From: Apteryx mantelli
Lineage: Eukaryota; Chordata; Aves; Apterygiformes; Apterygidae
Direction of reading: 5' to 3'
Assembly (NCBI RefSeq): GCF_036417845.1
Contig: NC_090020.1
Location: 38,982,425 to 39,046,424 of the forward strand
DNA: 64,000 nt
How positions within the stretch are numbered: the stretch's first letter is position 1; each line of letters begins with the position of its first letter. The notes beneath the pieces are model-generated. The model did no database searches, was not told the origin of the DNA, and was given only the letters and a program-made list of their open reading frames with translations. The position numbers and the translations under genes were made by a program. This document shows positions 12,301 through 27,658 of this stretch, piece after piece.

Positions 12301-15300
12301 CCTAGGCACTCCAGCATGCACCATTTAACAGCAAAGGTTTGGTATGTATGCCGACTTAAACAGACTTCTAGAATCTGGACAAGTTTGTGGAAGATTAATG
12401 TAAATTCCATGATTCCTAGGAAACAAGCCATTTTTAGTGTCACCAACTTTTTATTATTAAAACAGGAGTTTTTATATATAATAATCTTTTTTATTCAAAC
12501 TATATTTACCTTTAAAGTGGTCAGGAATCATGGTGAATACAATCTGCAAATGTGTCAGTACTCTGAAGGTAAAAGTTACTTAAGGGATTCAAATAGGACT
12601 CTTCTAAAGAAGAAATGGACAAATATTTTAAATTACATGTTACCTAATTTAATGTCAATATTTATCAGTGAAATATTGTCTGTTTGCTTCCACTCAGGGA
12701 CATCTCCTAAAGAGGAGTTCAACAGAGTAAATGCTGCACTCTGTGCTTTAAAGAAGTAGGACAAAACACCAAAAAAAAACACTGCAATGGCAATAGTTCA
12801 TAAAATATGTAGCAGGCCTGATGTTCCTCTCAGCTATATTCAACGTTAAGTAAGTGTAACATTACTGATCAAATGTTTTTATAACATCAGAACTCAAAAT
12901 AAACTTGTACATACATGACACCACATCTGAGCAGGTTCCAAAGTCCAATCAAGTTTGCAGTCCAGTGCTGAGAAAGGTCCCTTTCAGGAGATCCTCTTTT
13001 TTTCTTTTTTCTAATCTTATCTGATAGTCCTACAGTATCTCATTCTGGCAAGTCAACCAACATGTTAATTTTCTTGCTTGTCTAGCAGTGAATAGAGAGC
13101 ACTTTTGGGGGCACAGCAGCTGTGAAGCAGAACCTTCTGGGATATTGCAGAGGGGAGGGTGGGGGGACGGGGATGTCTGCAGCTGTTTACAAAGACAGCA
13201 AAATCTGGAGACTCCTCACATCAACAGATGGGATAATAGTAATACTCCTCCCTGTTTTTTGGCTTCAATAATGCAAAAATGATGCCAGTTAGATAACTGC
13301 AAGTGCTGCATGGTCCATGTGTTTCTAATTGCTGCTCCCTATTGTAATAACTCATGTATGACTATATTACTTTTAATAAGTTCCCTCATGCGTAACTTAA
13401 AGACTTGCCTGTGAAATACTCCTTAAAATATTAATTTTACTCTGTAGCTGACAAGGTTCAAACAAAGCTGTCAATATTTCCTCCATGTAAATGAAACGAA
13501 AATGGATTCTGCAATTTTTTAAATTACTGTTTAAGGTACAATGGAAAATCAATTTTTCATTTCTGCTGAGTCTCTCACATTAAAAGGTCTTCTTTAATGT
13601 TCTGTGGGATCTCCTCCTCCAAGAGGAGTCGAGATAGGATAAATAAAAGGAATGGGGATACACTCTTGCCGATGTCTCATATCTGTATGCCTATTATACT
13701 CTTGAAGGGCTAAGAGAGCATGGGGAGGGGAAGCAAATGTAGCCTGAAGTAGTAGTTTGGGAAAGAAAGGAGAAGGGGAAAAAAAATAAAGCAGTCTCAC
13801 CACAGTCACCAGCACAAGAACTGCAGTGCTCCTCAACATTCATTATCAAAACTATCACCGTGCAGTTTGCCTACTCAAGCAAATCCTAGAGTTTTCAGTT
13901 GTTATGAGGCAGAGAAAACCATTTTGGGATGCACATTTAAAGGAATACATACATGGTGCTTGTTGATTTTGGCTGAGATAACGTCCAGGGAATAGTCTAC
14001 CTGCCCTGCTGAGGTACACATAAATAGATGCAGTGATATTACTGTTACTGCAAGTTAAAAGTCACTTCCCACAATGATTGCAAAATCCCAAAGGGGAGAG
14101 AAAGAAACTACAGATGGTAAAGGAGAAACAGGAACTGATAATTATATGTGTAGCTCCACATGAAGATCAGATTAAGCACGCTTAAAAAAAAAAAAAACAC
14201 TATGCAGAACTAGAAACATGTTACACTTCTGCAGAATAGGCAATCAGCTATAAAACAAATTACAGATAGAGAACTTCCTTGCTTATAATACATTAGTTAG
14301 CACAGATGCCTCATGCGTATAAGGAAGTAGGAGTTTTTGGAAAAAGAGCTTTTTGCAGACAAATTACAGAGGTATTAACCACACTACTGCATGAGATTGC
14401 TTTGCTGTAGCTGGTGGCAGAACAACTCCAATTCACTCTGTGCGGACGATAGTTAGACATCACATCAATTGTTGCCAATTCTTATGATTTTTAAGGAGTT
14501 TTACAAAACAGGGCATTTTTTTAAAGACTAATTACTTAAATTTCTTTGATTAATCACAACTCAAAGTTTTAGTTAGAGGGTTCTTGCCCTTTTAGCGGTA
14601 GAGAAAAATTATTGAAAGCGTGATTCAGTGCAAAATTAAACATCTTTAATTAAACAGTTAAACACTTGCTCTAACTCAAACCCAGTATCTGACAGGTAAT
14701 ACCAGGCATAGCGAGTTTCCAGACTTCTCTGCACTACAATGAGCTCTCATAGAGTTGATCTGCTCCACATCTCTGAGCAAGTTTAGCAGAGAGTTTCAGG
14801 AAGCTGGATTTTGATTGCCTGTTGGTCACTCATGTATGCTGCTCTCTCACCAGTGATTTCCACATGAGAATAAACACCTGGAAAAACCATGGGAGAAATA
14901 TCCAACTATATTTAACACCGTGAATCATAGTGCTCACCAGACTGGCTTCTCCATACTGGCAGAGCATAAGAAAAACAGTGTTAGCTGGCAGAAAAAACAC
15001 AACAAAACACAAACACCACAACCCACGCGCACTGATGGTGGGATGGAACAAAGAGTTACTCAGCTTGATGCAAAGTATTAGGATTTCTTTGCTTCCAGTG
15101 GAAACCTAGCTCCAGGAGGCTTAAAAATGTCAGTATAAAGCGTAACAGCAGAGTAATGCATCACACAGTACCAAATTGGAGCTCTCTTTAAAGAAACTTT
15201 AGCGTGCTTTTTGAGACCTACAATGAAAATATTGACACTCTGGAATATGGACAGGGTCAGTCTGCTCCTACTGCTGTTGCTGTAGACAACAAGGCAAATA

Positions 15301-18300
15301 TAATAAACCTGTGGTGAAGTTCAGGTGTAGACATGCCTTTATATTTAGTTTTAAACCAATAACCTCTTTTATGCGGCTGGGAAGATAAGGAGTGTCAGCG
15401 TTTGCCCTAAGGGTGTTGCAGCTTCCATGCAGGGGTTGGAAATACCAGTTTTCACTTTATATACTCAAGGAATTGGAGGCATGTGAATATCTTATGAATT
15501 TTTAAAGTCTAGATTGTAGGGTTCTTTTATAGTGTTACTCATAAAGAAATTTTACAAAAGCTGCACTGTATTTCAGAGTTAGGAGCTATGATTACCTCAA
15601 CACTTCACAGGATTTCTAATATAGGGTACTGGCATAAGGAATGATAGTCAAATATTAGTATTTACACACAAGATACTGTAAACTGCAACACAATTACAAA
15701 GCAGTTCAAGACTAGCCTTCTTCCTAAGCATTTTTCCATATGGCAAAAAAAAATCCTTGATCCTAACTGAAAATAAATCGGAGAGTAAGTTCCTTCTTTC
15801 CCAGGGCCTAACTCTGCTTCAACTGAAGCCACTATATTCAGTTGCAGAAGGATCCAGCCTACCAACAGAACAACAAAAAGGATGCATTGGTATATCACAG
15901 TCTTATCCCAGAAATATTTTAGTATTTGCTTTATTAGTCTTTGAGTGATTAATTTATTAATAAAAATCTCAATTTACTTGCTATTAGCAAAGATTAATAG
16001 GTGCCTTGCAATAGTAGTATAATTAAAATAGGAAAAAAAGATCTTTATCTGTGTTTATTTTCCCCATAAGGCCAGAAGAAGGTAGGTTTGATGAGTCAGT
16101 TTGGCAGACCATTAAAACTTTATATTAGACAAATGTATAATAAAAATATTGTAACTAATAGGACAGGAAGTCACAGTATTAAAACTGCCATCTTATGCTC
16201 ACAAAATCAGTTATTTAAAGTACACTATAAAAGATTACTTTTGAAATTGCATCTTAAGTCCTATATTTTTTAGGAGATACGGAAGCACAGAAGTACCATG
16301 TATTTCTTATCTGATGTTGATGGATAAATATACTGCTTTGAGATTCATGCGTAAACAAATATCCAACAACAGCAGCAGGACCTTTCTGATAGTTTTGACT
16401 TCTTGCACTGGCATAATTGTAGCTGACAATTCAGAATAAACATCATTTCTTAGCTGTGTAATATTCGCTGATAGCATACTCTTTCTAATAGAAATTCAAT
16501 GTTTTTGCTGCTGCTTTTTTTTTCCTGAAAATAGAATTCAAGAAACAGGCAGGTTTGCTTCAGACTTGTCAAATTAATAGTAATAACCTGTTCCAATATT
16601 AAGTGTTGCTTTAGCCTTATCTGTGGAATCAATTCCACTTGCTCCGCAGAGGAAAAAATTGCAGTCTTCAAAACTCTCATAGCAGTCTTTTCTCACAGCT
16701 CAGCTACTTGTAGCCCTGAACCATGAGCTAGAGGGATTATGAATGCCAAGAAAGCCATATGACCACACATGCAGCCATTTTTTCCTCAAATATTTTGAAA
16801 AGATTCACCAAAACTTCAGTAGGGAGCTGCAAGCACATTTTTTTGTTTGATAAGATTTCCGTTCTTGGACTCTACGAATACCACACTACCTACAAGTGAA
16901 TGTAAAAGGTTTTCAGCTCCGCAAGTTAAATAAAAAAGATGCTTACAGCACATTGTTGAATAGCCCTTACCAGATCTTTTTGTTTTTATGCTGTAGCTGT
17001 ATTTCATTTCGGTGTGCTGCTTTTTGCTTCCCCAAAGCAGTTCAGATGCAAATATTCCTAGATTTTACTATTTTACTATTTATTATTCTTTAAAAGTCAA
17101 ATCTTGAATCTACTAAACAGGCTCTGCCAGTACTTGGAGTATTGTTTAATTTCACCCTGCTCATTGTCATAATTAATAGGCAGGGCTATATTTAATAAAA
17201 ACCTCAAACCGCATGCAGATAAAGGGTAGTAGAGGAGCGATGCAGACAGCTGTATATCTTGCATCACTCAGCTAACCTGCCTGTGGAAATTTGAATGGTG
17301 AAAATAACAGGCACATGCAAGCAGAGGACTTGGAACACGGGAATTCTATCACTGAATGTCCAAAGCCAAACTCGGCAGCTCAGGACCACCTTTAAATCAC
17401 CCAGAGTTGGGCGTTAGAAGTGCTGTAGCAGCACTGCACCTCGCTGGGGTACTGAGCTATTCAGACTGCATTTTATTCATTGTACTTAAACAGAGGTAAG
17501 AGGCAATCTTCCCTGCAGCTCTGGAGCAGAGCCCGCTCAGGTCCTGCCGTTCTGAAATCGTATCTGTGAGCCAATGGAGCCTTGACAGAAATTTCAGCAG
17601 TCATCGACCGCCTCTGTACATTTATCACTACATGCAGACAAAGATTCATACTGTAGAAAATGTTTTGCAATAAATAATCACTATTATATATGAAGGTATA
17701 TCAATTTTTTTTGGCTGACAAAATCAATATTGAGAAGTACACAGATGATGCATCTTTCTGCTCAAGAATACAGTATGCATTAAGAATTATTTCATACACT
17801 GAGAAGACATAAAAGTAGAATTTGAATTAGGTACAGAAATTATGAGTAGGTTCTCACCTTTTAAATTACCAGTAGCATTGTTATAAGAATAATTCTTCTG
17901 TGTAACAGCATAAAGTAGGAGGCTATAAGTAGTCTCTTACCAGCCCTGGCTTCCTGCTGAACCTTCCTGGAACAACATGCACTTTTTTCTTGGTGTCAAT
18001 ATGTACAGGGCAAAGTGTTCAGCAACAAGGACTTATACTATGCTAGGATACAGAATTTTAATGCGCAGATCATCTGCACTTCAGTAAAAGGGACCTGACC
18101 CTCTCATGCCTTTCATGGAACAGCTGAACATAATGGTGTTCAGAAAACAAGATAAAATTTAAAAACCCTGCTTGCTGTTTTCCCTTCCTTGACACATACG
18201 CTACATGATGCAAGAACATGAAAAGTTACCTACCGAAAATGAAGGATTGTTTACTCCCATTTGGCTTCAGTGACCGAAACCATGTTTTGTTCTTGCTGCC

Positions 18301-21300
18301 AGTATCCAGTAAGCAAGTTCTCTCGAAAGTCAGCTCAGGTAATGACCCCAGCATGAAGGAGCAATTAAGACCACATAAACCAAAAATCAACAACACAAAT
18401 CCGATCTCTCTGTGCCCATGTGCATCCCTCTCAGGGGTTATATCCTGCAGTGCTTTGTGCTTACCCATTCAAAATTATATTTAGAATTATATGACATTTA
18501 GAAATTTCCCTAAGCGGGATGGGCAAGCAATCGGTGTTTTTAGTCACATCTTCCTGAGTCTCAGGCACTCGGTTAATTTTCTCTTGGGCAATAGTTTTAC
18601 TTGGATCCTTGCAAAATTATTTTACGTTCATCATTGGTTGCCTGGCACATGAAGAATTTTTGGAATCCTAAAGCTTCGCTCCTCACAGTTTAAGAGATTT
18701 GAATATTAATTCCAAATGGCATTTCACAAAGGGCCAAACTCTGTCCAGGGATAAATGACTGCTCATCCATACTGACTTTAATATGATCTGCTTCGCTCAG
18801 CAGAAGGCAGGATTTGATTAAAAGGCTCTTATTTGATTTTGCATTGATTGGCAAAAGCAAATACAGTATACTCCTCTTGAAGCATTATTCAAACAGCAAA
18901 CAATGTTAAACACTGCAAAGAGGACAAGAGTACCAAATAAGGACTTGGGTTAACACTCTGTTACTGATAAAGCACATTTTAGAATTAGTCCACAGAAACC
19001 TTATCTCATGAATAAAAGCTACTACGCTTTGTTATAGCCTGCAAATAGGAAAGAAACAGTTTCTGATAACAATGGATCCTTTTAAATAACCTACTTCTAC
19101 CAAGTTGTTATAAAGAAAGCAGTGTAATACAAATAAGGTAATTGCTAGGATAATGATATGCTGGCTGCAAAAGACAACTCCTATGCCTATCCAGAACTCC
19201 ATTTGCAAACTCTAAGAATCTGTTCATCTTCCAACTTCCTTGAAGGCTCAAATAGTTGCTCAACTGGTTCAAAAAATTCAAAAACATCTGAATAACTCTT
19301 TTGGGCTTTGCGCCAAAAATTGCTTCAACGTCTTACAGAGATGACTTAATTCTGAAAACACGCGTACAGCTAGACAATAGTTAACCTGAAAGATATCCTT
19401 TCCAAAGTTTTTCCGGGCTAATGATCTAATGGAACAAAATCTTCCATACCTTTCTCTTCAGCGTGTAGCTTTTTTTTTTTTCTTCTTTTTTTCCTTGTCC
19501 ATGATTCTCACTAAATATGCTATGGCAAAACACCCTTTCCTCTTCTGTATTCTAATAACTAACAACATCACAGGAGAGAAGTACATTGTATAGGAACAAC
19601 TAATAGTGACTAAGGAAGTCATTTTTTTTTTTTTCCAGGGTACCAGTATAAAATACAGGCTTCACTTTGCATTAACTGCCTAGCCTCAGAATGGGAAAAA
19701 CCCGCTATACAAAAAACCTCTAAATCATAAATCTAATAAAGTATTAGCTTTTGTTTGTTTTGTATTCTCTCTCTCTCTTTTTTTTTTTTTTTTTGAACCT
19801 TTAAACTTGAAAGCATCATCTGCATTCATTAGGACAGAAAACTCAGTATCTGCCCACCTCCCATGGCAATTCTCACAATTACTAAGGTTTAAAAAAATCC
19901 GCTAAATATCACAAATTTAGAAGAAAAAAAATGTCAGTGCCACCCACGTAAGGGAAGTGCTCAAAAGAATGGGACATAGGCTGAGTCCTTTACAAAAGGA
20001 AAAAAAGAAAACATCCTGAGTATTAGTTTGGTAGGAAAGGGACACTTAATCAAAATGTACTTGGGAAGACTTTCAAAAAATAAGCACAAACTACTATGTC
20101 TGTATCCAACTAAAAAAGGGGAGCTCAGAATGGAAGCTAGATACATTATAATTTGCTATTTTTCCTCCGTTGTTATACCCAGCTCTTCTGAGTATAAAGA
20201 GACAGATGTTTAGAACCTCAGGCTCTCCAGTAGTTTTGGATATAGGGAGAGACCAAAACAACCACCAAAGCGTACCAATCTACATTGTTCCAATTACAGA
20301 ATATTTTTGCTTGGGCCCACGCTGTCCAAATAACTGCAAGTTGTATTCACCTATATCTTTGCACACCTATAATCCTCACTGAAAGTCACAGTGGGTAATT
20401 TTTGCGTATAAAAGTGTACTCTCAAACTTTTGAATGTGCAGTGCAAGAAAACTGAGATCTCTGACTGGAGAGAATTTTGTCATAAACTGAAGTATATCGA
20501 ATTCAGTCATATTACCTATTATTATGGGTTAACGTACATTTAGGGTACTAAAATACAGTAATTTTAAAACAAGTTTGATGTGTGTCTGTAAAGAAACTAG
20601 CTTAAAAAAAATCCTTCCCATAGTGATGCACATCATCCACTTTGATTTTATGATTCACATCAGTAAAACATGAACCAGATTTACAGTCTTTATTAATAAA
20701 TGTTATCACTTATTTTTTCACATTCTATAATCTGTGACACCATTAAGCCCTTTAACTAAAAGTGTCACAGTTTACAAAATACCTTTAATCCTTCTGTTTT
20801 ATAAATCAGTTTTCTTCTTATAGGCTTCTGTGCAGCACAAGCTATTTTAAGAAAAAAGCAGAATTGATGAAATATGTTGAATTAAGTCACACTGAGTTTA
20901 GCAGAAATGACAAATATCCTTTACTCAGGATAGATGTTGAAATTAATTCAACTCCTTTACCGAATAAATAGCTGAAACCATTGATTGCTGGACGTAAAAT
21001 GAAGCTGGCATAGGAGTAGTTAGTTATGTGATTCAACAGCATTTCACTGTATTCAGACGAATTCAAGGACTGGAGGGAGGAAGGCGTGCATGTGTGAAAA
21101 GGAAGCAGCAAAAGTACAGGAATAGGTAGAGAAAAGCAGGAAGCCAAGACAGCAGGAAAACACCAGGGAATTGAGTCTGGGATAAAGTCTAGCAAGAGCA
21201 CTTTCTGAATGAAGTGCTAGATCTGGGACCCCCCTGCCCCAAATCATTTGAAAGCGTGAGTAAAGAAACTGTTTTATGATTTGATTCTTTCTGCCTGCAG

Positions 21301-24300
21301 GGAAATATATTTGTAAAGTTGGAGGTTGTTTGGATGTGGGGTCATTGGGCTTTTTTGCTTGTTGTTTTGGGGGGTATATTTGTAGTATTTCACCAAAGAA
21401 ATAGTTCCTCCATGAGCCAGTTTATCCCTTAATTAGAAAGGACCGTATTTTGGGATTCCACAGGTTAACTGTGAAAGTTAAAGAAGCATAATGAACCTTA
21501 AAAGCATACAGCTGCTATTCTGCAGTTTCCAGCAACTCCTGTGGTTGGATAGATTTGCCATATATTTCTTCCCCAAGCTGGCTCTGGGACAGACCTACCA
21601 GTCCATTTTCCCAGAGACACAGACTAGCAGTTTTAATAGCCAGACTAGGAATTCAGACTTGCACTACATTTAAAGTGAACTGTCTTTAAGATCCTCAGCC
21701 TTAAAGAGTTTTGAGCAAACCATTTTTGGCACTGCAAAAAGCCATTTCACATTTTAGTCAGAAGAATTCCTGTCAGCTTCGCGACGTTTTGCGCTATACC
21801 TCTGTCTTCAAATCTCCCTGACCTTTCAAGCCACTGTAATTTACCCTGTGATTTAAGAAGCAGTGCCTGCAGTCTAAGTATCATAACATCGTTATCCACC
21901 GCTGCAAATGGGGGGAGAGGAGGAGGGTAAATGTTAGGTCATGGTAACTGAAGAGCGTGCCTTCCTTTTCTACATTAGGTGCTTTTAGTTTTGCAGCAAC
22001 TGAGTGCTGAAACTAAGGGTAACTTCCAGCATAGGCTGAATACTAGTAAATCACAGACTAATTCAGGAGAACAAAGAGTATTCCCAGTATTTCCAGAAGT
22101 GTTCGAGTACCTACTTATAGTTACAGTACTGAGGCTATTCAAGGATGTGGAAAGAGTGGTTTGTAAAGAGACAGAGAAGGTGGTCTAGCAGAGAAGCACC
22201 CTTCCCGTCCATGATGTGCGCTGTGATGTCCCAACTAGTCCCAGAACATCTCCCATCACTTCTTCCTCTGTTAAATCCTGATAGAGTTGATCCTGTATCT
22301 TCTCTATTGTCATATGATAAAGTATGCCGTTTCTTAGCTTGATTAACAGTAATAACCATAAAAATCCTCATTGTGAAAGCTAACAGGGCAGTAGGTAAAA
22401 TGAGACAGTAAAAAAACCAAGACTTTAACAAGTATTACTATTTTGTACTAAAAAAAATTAAAAAAGCAAGTAACAAAACACTTCTGTGAATAGCAACAAC
22501 AGCCAAATGCCACATAAAAAAATCTTTTTTTTGAAGACTTCCACACCACCCATTTTTTCAAAATATAGCTATAAAGCTTCTTCCAAAAAACTGGCTTGGA
22601 ATCACAAAATTACACTAACATATGTCACTTTTTCTTTTTTTTTTTTTTTTTAAATGGGATCACTGTCAGTCTCCGATAAGCACATACAGCCTACATGAAC
22701 TTAATCCCACGGCTACCTCCTTTTGAAAAAAGCTGTTTCCATGCCTTTACTTTGTTAAGAAATGCTTCAGGCAAGAGCGACACTTAGAGGTGGGAAGAGA
22801 TGAAACACTTGCTGTTAAGCATTTCCTTAATAGGCTTGGCTAATTTTTCCATTTTCCTGTTGATGATGAGCCAAGGGTATGGTGGATGCCCCCATTTGGA
22901 TGACCCCCTCTCCCAGTGACACTTTAAAACAGGGCTTACCGAGTCTGGCACCAGGTCCTGCTGCTGACACCTCCTTCTTGCACAGGAAATCAGACTTTTT
23001 GACAACAGCTGTTTTCCCGATTACTCTTCCTCAGGGGAAATCTAGCCTCCCACCACAGGCCAGATCCAGATTTCTCAGCAGGCTTCCTAGCTGCCTCACA
23101 CTCTTGATCCAGAGATGTTATCCTGCATTTCTTTCCAGGATGAAACTGCTCACTTTGGCCTCTTTCTCAGCTCTTCAACCTGGAAGCTCTGGAGAGTCAC
23201 TGAACCTAAATCTTTCCTAGATACCCTCTCACTCTAAAAAAAATACAATTTCTCTCAGGTCTCACGAATGACCTTGGACAGCCTTCAAACACCACAGCCC
23301 AGCTCCTAGCCTGTGACCCTTAATGTTTATCCTTTTGCCCAGTAATGCGGGCTAAGCCTACCCCCAGGTGAGGCCCAGCTGCAGCTCCTTGAAGCTTAAA
23401 CTCTCCCTTCAAAACACTCTACAACAAACAGGACAGAAGTTATTGCTTTGACTGAATAGAAAGAAAATGTCCCAGAGGTCTGTGGTCTCCAGCTGAAGCC
23501 TGATCACCTTTAGAGACAGCTGGGTTAAGCATTTAGCTGCTCCTGTGTTGGAAGTGAGGATAACAGACGGCTGCAAAGCCATGTGAATAGCAAGATTCTG
23601 GAGACAGACATAAATATGGAGGAATACAGAAGCAGCCACACAAATGCAACAGGAACATATGGGTGACATTTTCTCACACATTGCTCTTTAAAAAAGAAAA
23701 CAAAACACACACACACACCTCAAAATAGTGGTGAAATGTCAAGGAAAATCACTTTTCCCAACACAGCTTTATAGATAAGAAAGGTTGATTACTGTATATA
23801 ATGAAAAAAACTGCTTTTCCTCTGAAAGTAGTTTTCTTGAACAGCCTCACTACAACTGCACAAATGTATGTTAGAACAATGTTTTTAATGCTAGAAGCCT
23901 TCTGAATAAGAAGAGAAAACATAGCGAGCAAACCATTGGCCACCACCTTATGTCACTGCTCTTGCTATTACTATTATTACTGAGCAAGCCAACAGGAAAT
24001 ACTTGGAGAAAAGCATTATGATCCCTCCTCTTTCTACATTAACCCACTGCTTTAAGTCTTTAAAGCTCACTGTTTTGAATGCATATTCTAATTTTCCTTC
24101 ACTGGAAATATTTATGTCCCTCTTCTGCCCGGTGCAAGGTCAAAGGCTGATAAGTACATGAAGGCAGTAGTGCAGCCCGTCTCCTGCGATATGGGACATA
24201 CACAGCAACGGACATTTTCCCTTAGGCTCCCTGTAACTATTCCCATGCAAACTGTGGTTTGCACCACTGTAGATACTCTACAGGTTTTTGAAAGAGGGTT

Positions 24301-27300
24301 GCCAAATCACACTGTACAGTGTTTTTAATTAAAAGGCTAATAACATTGTGTGGTGAACTGTCGATGTCTAGCTAGGTTCTCTTGATCCAAAAGGTTGAGA
24401 CATATTGATCAACTTCTAGTTATTTGTAAGTGTTTCTGAAGCAGCTGTTATCAATTCCTGAGAACTTGGCAGTTTTGAAATTGCATGTAATTAGGTCTTT
24501 AAGGAGAAATCTTCCACTATTGCCCTTACAAACTCATTTTCTCATAAAAATAAAGTATTTAAGATCTTTTTATTCCTGCATCTCAAATAATTTCACAGAG
24601 AGGGTTAAGCAGTATTATTAATTTCAGTTCACAGCTGGGAGGCTTAGATTCCCAAAACTAAATTGACAGCTCTGGAAAGGCCAAAGTACTTCCCCCCCCG
24701 CTTCTTTTTAAGAGGCTTGCTGGAACAGCCTATTAATTTCACACTCAAAAATTTGTCAGGCAGAGGCTATGATATCTTAAATAACAGCAGAGGGCTATAC
24801 AAAGTACATGAAGGAACTCCTTCATATCTGCTGCGATCTCACCTGTGTAACGCCTCACATGATTGCTAAGGTGAACTCACACTTGGCGTCACTTCAAAGC
24901 TTGTCTCATACATGCATTCCTCTGTTCTCTAGGGGGTCACTCGGCAGAGGAAACCACAGTGGGCCGGTGGCTCCCTACTACCTGTGAAATCATTTCTCTG
25001 CAGAGGATTCACAGGCCTGTGAGCTGGTGGAAAAAGTAAACAAAGCTGGAACAGGGAGGGAGGAAGGAAGGGCGGGAGGGAAATGGTCTGCAGAGAGCAG
25101 GCAAACTGGCACACTGCCTACCTAATATGGGCTTTTATATCTATCTGCAGGAAACTCACTGGGGTGTTAACACCGCCAGAGAGAGCTGTTGAGCACAGAA
25201 AATACTTGAGAGTTGAGGCAGGCTGCCAGGGTGTAAAGAGCAATGCATGAAAAATCACTCTGCTCAGTTACCTGGCTATGAAGAGTAGGGAATCCTAAAG
25301 CCCCATCTTTTCTTGCTTGCCTGGCATCTGCTTGTTTTCATTCATTCCTTTGAGCGCGAAGACAACTACAGCTTTACAGCTGTAGCGCCCAGGTATTCAT
25401 CTGCTCTATACTCTTTTGGCTAAATTGAGAGAATACAAGCCTGCAATTGCATCATAAACCTCGGGAAGCCAGGACCATGTTCAATTTGTAACCCACAGAG
25501 AAAAGATTGAGATGTTAAATTAAGCAGAGTATTGCACACTGTTGAACACAGGCCTGTCATGGGAAATTTCATAAAAATACTCAGTAAAGCTCTCTTTCTC
25601 TCAGGAATAAGTGTTTTGCCAATAACAGTAGTTATAATTAAACCTTAAAAACAAAAAAAAGGTGGGACTGCTTACTCCTCTTCCATCTGTACATATTCCG
25701 ATTTCTCTACAAGTAAGCATATGAACTGAAACTGCAACAATAGAGCGCCATACAATCAATAACGCATTGCAAAACGACAACTTGATCACACAAAAGGTTC
25801 AATTTTACCTCTGAAGGTTTTGTTAAAAATAATGAATGGCTTTACTGAAGCATCAGAGAGCTTGTGAGAGGTACTGCAGATGTTCTCACACAGAAACTAA
25901 TCTTGAATGCCTTTCATTGGAGAAAATCTGGATAATGTAAGAAATTAAGCAGTTAGCAGAAAATAAGCTCAGAGGAATAGCATGACAGTCCAAATCAAAT
26001 AAAAACAGGACAAGATATATAACTGACATGTTTGCAGAGCGGGGAAAACAAATCACCTAGCAGTAACAGCAGTGATACATTAGCTCATTTTTATTGCCTT
26101 TGTATAAAGAAAAAATTGTATCAACCATAGATTTTTATCCACCATGACAGGAGTTCTGCAGGGAAAAACTACAAGATGCAAAATATATACTACACATTTT
26201 TCTAAAGAAATATAAATGCAACTATTTTAGATTTTGAGACCATTTAAGGAAAAAATGCTGCTTGAGGTGTTAGTATTTCTAGGCACACAACACTAAACAA
26301 ATAGCAATTATGAAGAGAATGTCTTCAGAGCCCTTCTGCTCATTTGTTTCCATGGCAATTTTGTATTTCTATTAATAAGTACTTACAGCTTTGAAGCCAG
26401 CTTCTGTCTGTTTAATTTAACAGAGAAAATCTGCTACAAACCAGAATACAAAGATAGAATAACTTGGAATAAAATAACTTTTGAGGAGAATACTAAACTA
26501 AAGCTTTTAGTATATTATATTTTAAAACATTATGATAATAAAGTATCTAGATAAACATACTACAATAGACAAACTTAATTGTCTCGCAGAAGGTAGGTGT
26601 GAAAGAAATAAAACCTGGTATCCAGAAAGTGTTTTTTGATTTTTTTTTCAAATATCCCAGAATACTTATAAAAAACTCAATACCTTACAAACATTAAAGA
26701 TTTTTTCCTTTCTTTAGACGTGCAACTTTCCACCCTCCAGTTTGGAACTGAGGCATTTCCACAAGTGAGGAATTGTGGAGAGAATTGCAATGCAAAATTG
26801 ATTTACATCCCTTAAATTTACCAGTTTTGGACTGAATAGTTCTACAGTGAAGGTATTTGCATGGCACCTGCAACTAGCTGCTGTTATTTGTGGAGTTTAT
26901 ATTATTTTACGCCCAGATTACTTCAGCTGATTCTTCATTTCTTCATATTTTTCCTGGTAGCCCTTGAGAATCTTCCCACATTTGTCTCCTTTCCTTTTAC
27001 AGGATGTCGGTGACTGCAGACCAGAAATTCTTCCTTCCGCCAACAGTGAAAATCTTACTTCGCTACAGTACACTTGGGAACAATTTAGTCCCACTACAGA
27101 GGTGTTAGAGACAAACACAACAGCTAAAGCAGTATGGGTTGGACAGTTTCCAGAAACTGGTGCTGCAGAATTGTACATTTGCTACCTATCTTTCAAAAAT
27201 GTGTTATTTATGTTTGAGTTAGAGAAATGGAAGTACTGCTTAAACAAGAAAATGAGGTAAGGTAGCTCAGAAAAACATCTCCAGAAGGACAAGGAGGGGG

Positions 27301-27658
27301 AAAAAAAAAAGAGGACTTTAAAAGGAGACAGGAGACAATAAGGGATTGCGCTGCCACCAATTTCTTGGAAACTGGTAGAGAGCTGAGAAGGATCCCAAAC
27401 TTTACACCTACTTCACAAACATACCTATCTACATGTACTTTCTGCTTTCCAACCACAACCTTGAGTTCAAAATATTTTAGGTTCTCATATCCTTTATCAA
27501 TAGCAGCTGGTCAAATTTTAAGGCAAATTTTTGACTACTCTCTAAAAAGAAAAAAACAAGAGAGTCCACAGAGCGGTTTGATTCAGTCTTGTATGCAATT
27601 TAAACCTTACAGTGTCTACAGTTCAAACCTGACTATAAGCGTAAGAGGAAAAAGCAGG
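9351..27658. other. Gene-free interval between LMNB1 promoter and TEX43 3' end
   Basis: About 18 kb of AT-rich sequence. Open frames are all short, lack ATG-plus-splice structure, and do not resemble known proteins. Simple tracts occur, including T-runs with CT at 19770-19794, a T-run near 22640 and CA near 23706. Small perfect hairpins occur at 17419-17435 and 25366-25385. No RNA gene or recognisable transposon was found. It probably includes LMNB1 upstream regulatory sequence and the TEX43 3' flank. Confidence 0.7.

Noticed and set aside
17419-17435. Hairpin AGTGCTG-TAG-CAGCACT as a possible microRNA
   Set aside because: The stem is only 7 bp with a 3-base loop; flanks do not extend the pairing to a precursor length.
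26918-27260. Overlapping 98- and 86-codon frames on opposite strands just past the TEX43 3' end
   Set aside because: No recognisable similarity, and neither links by splice sites to TEX43; the complementary pair suggests chance low stop density.
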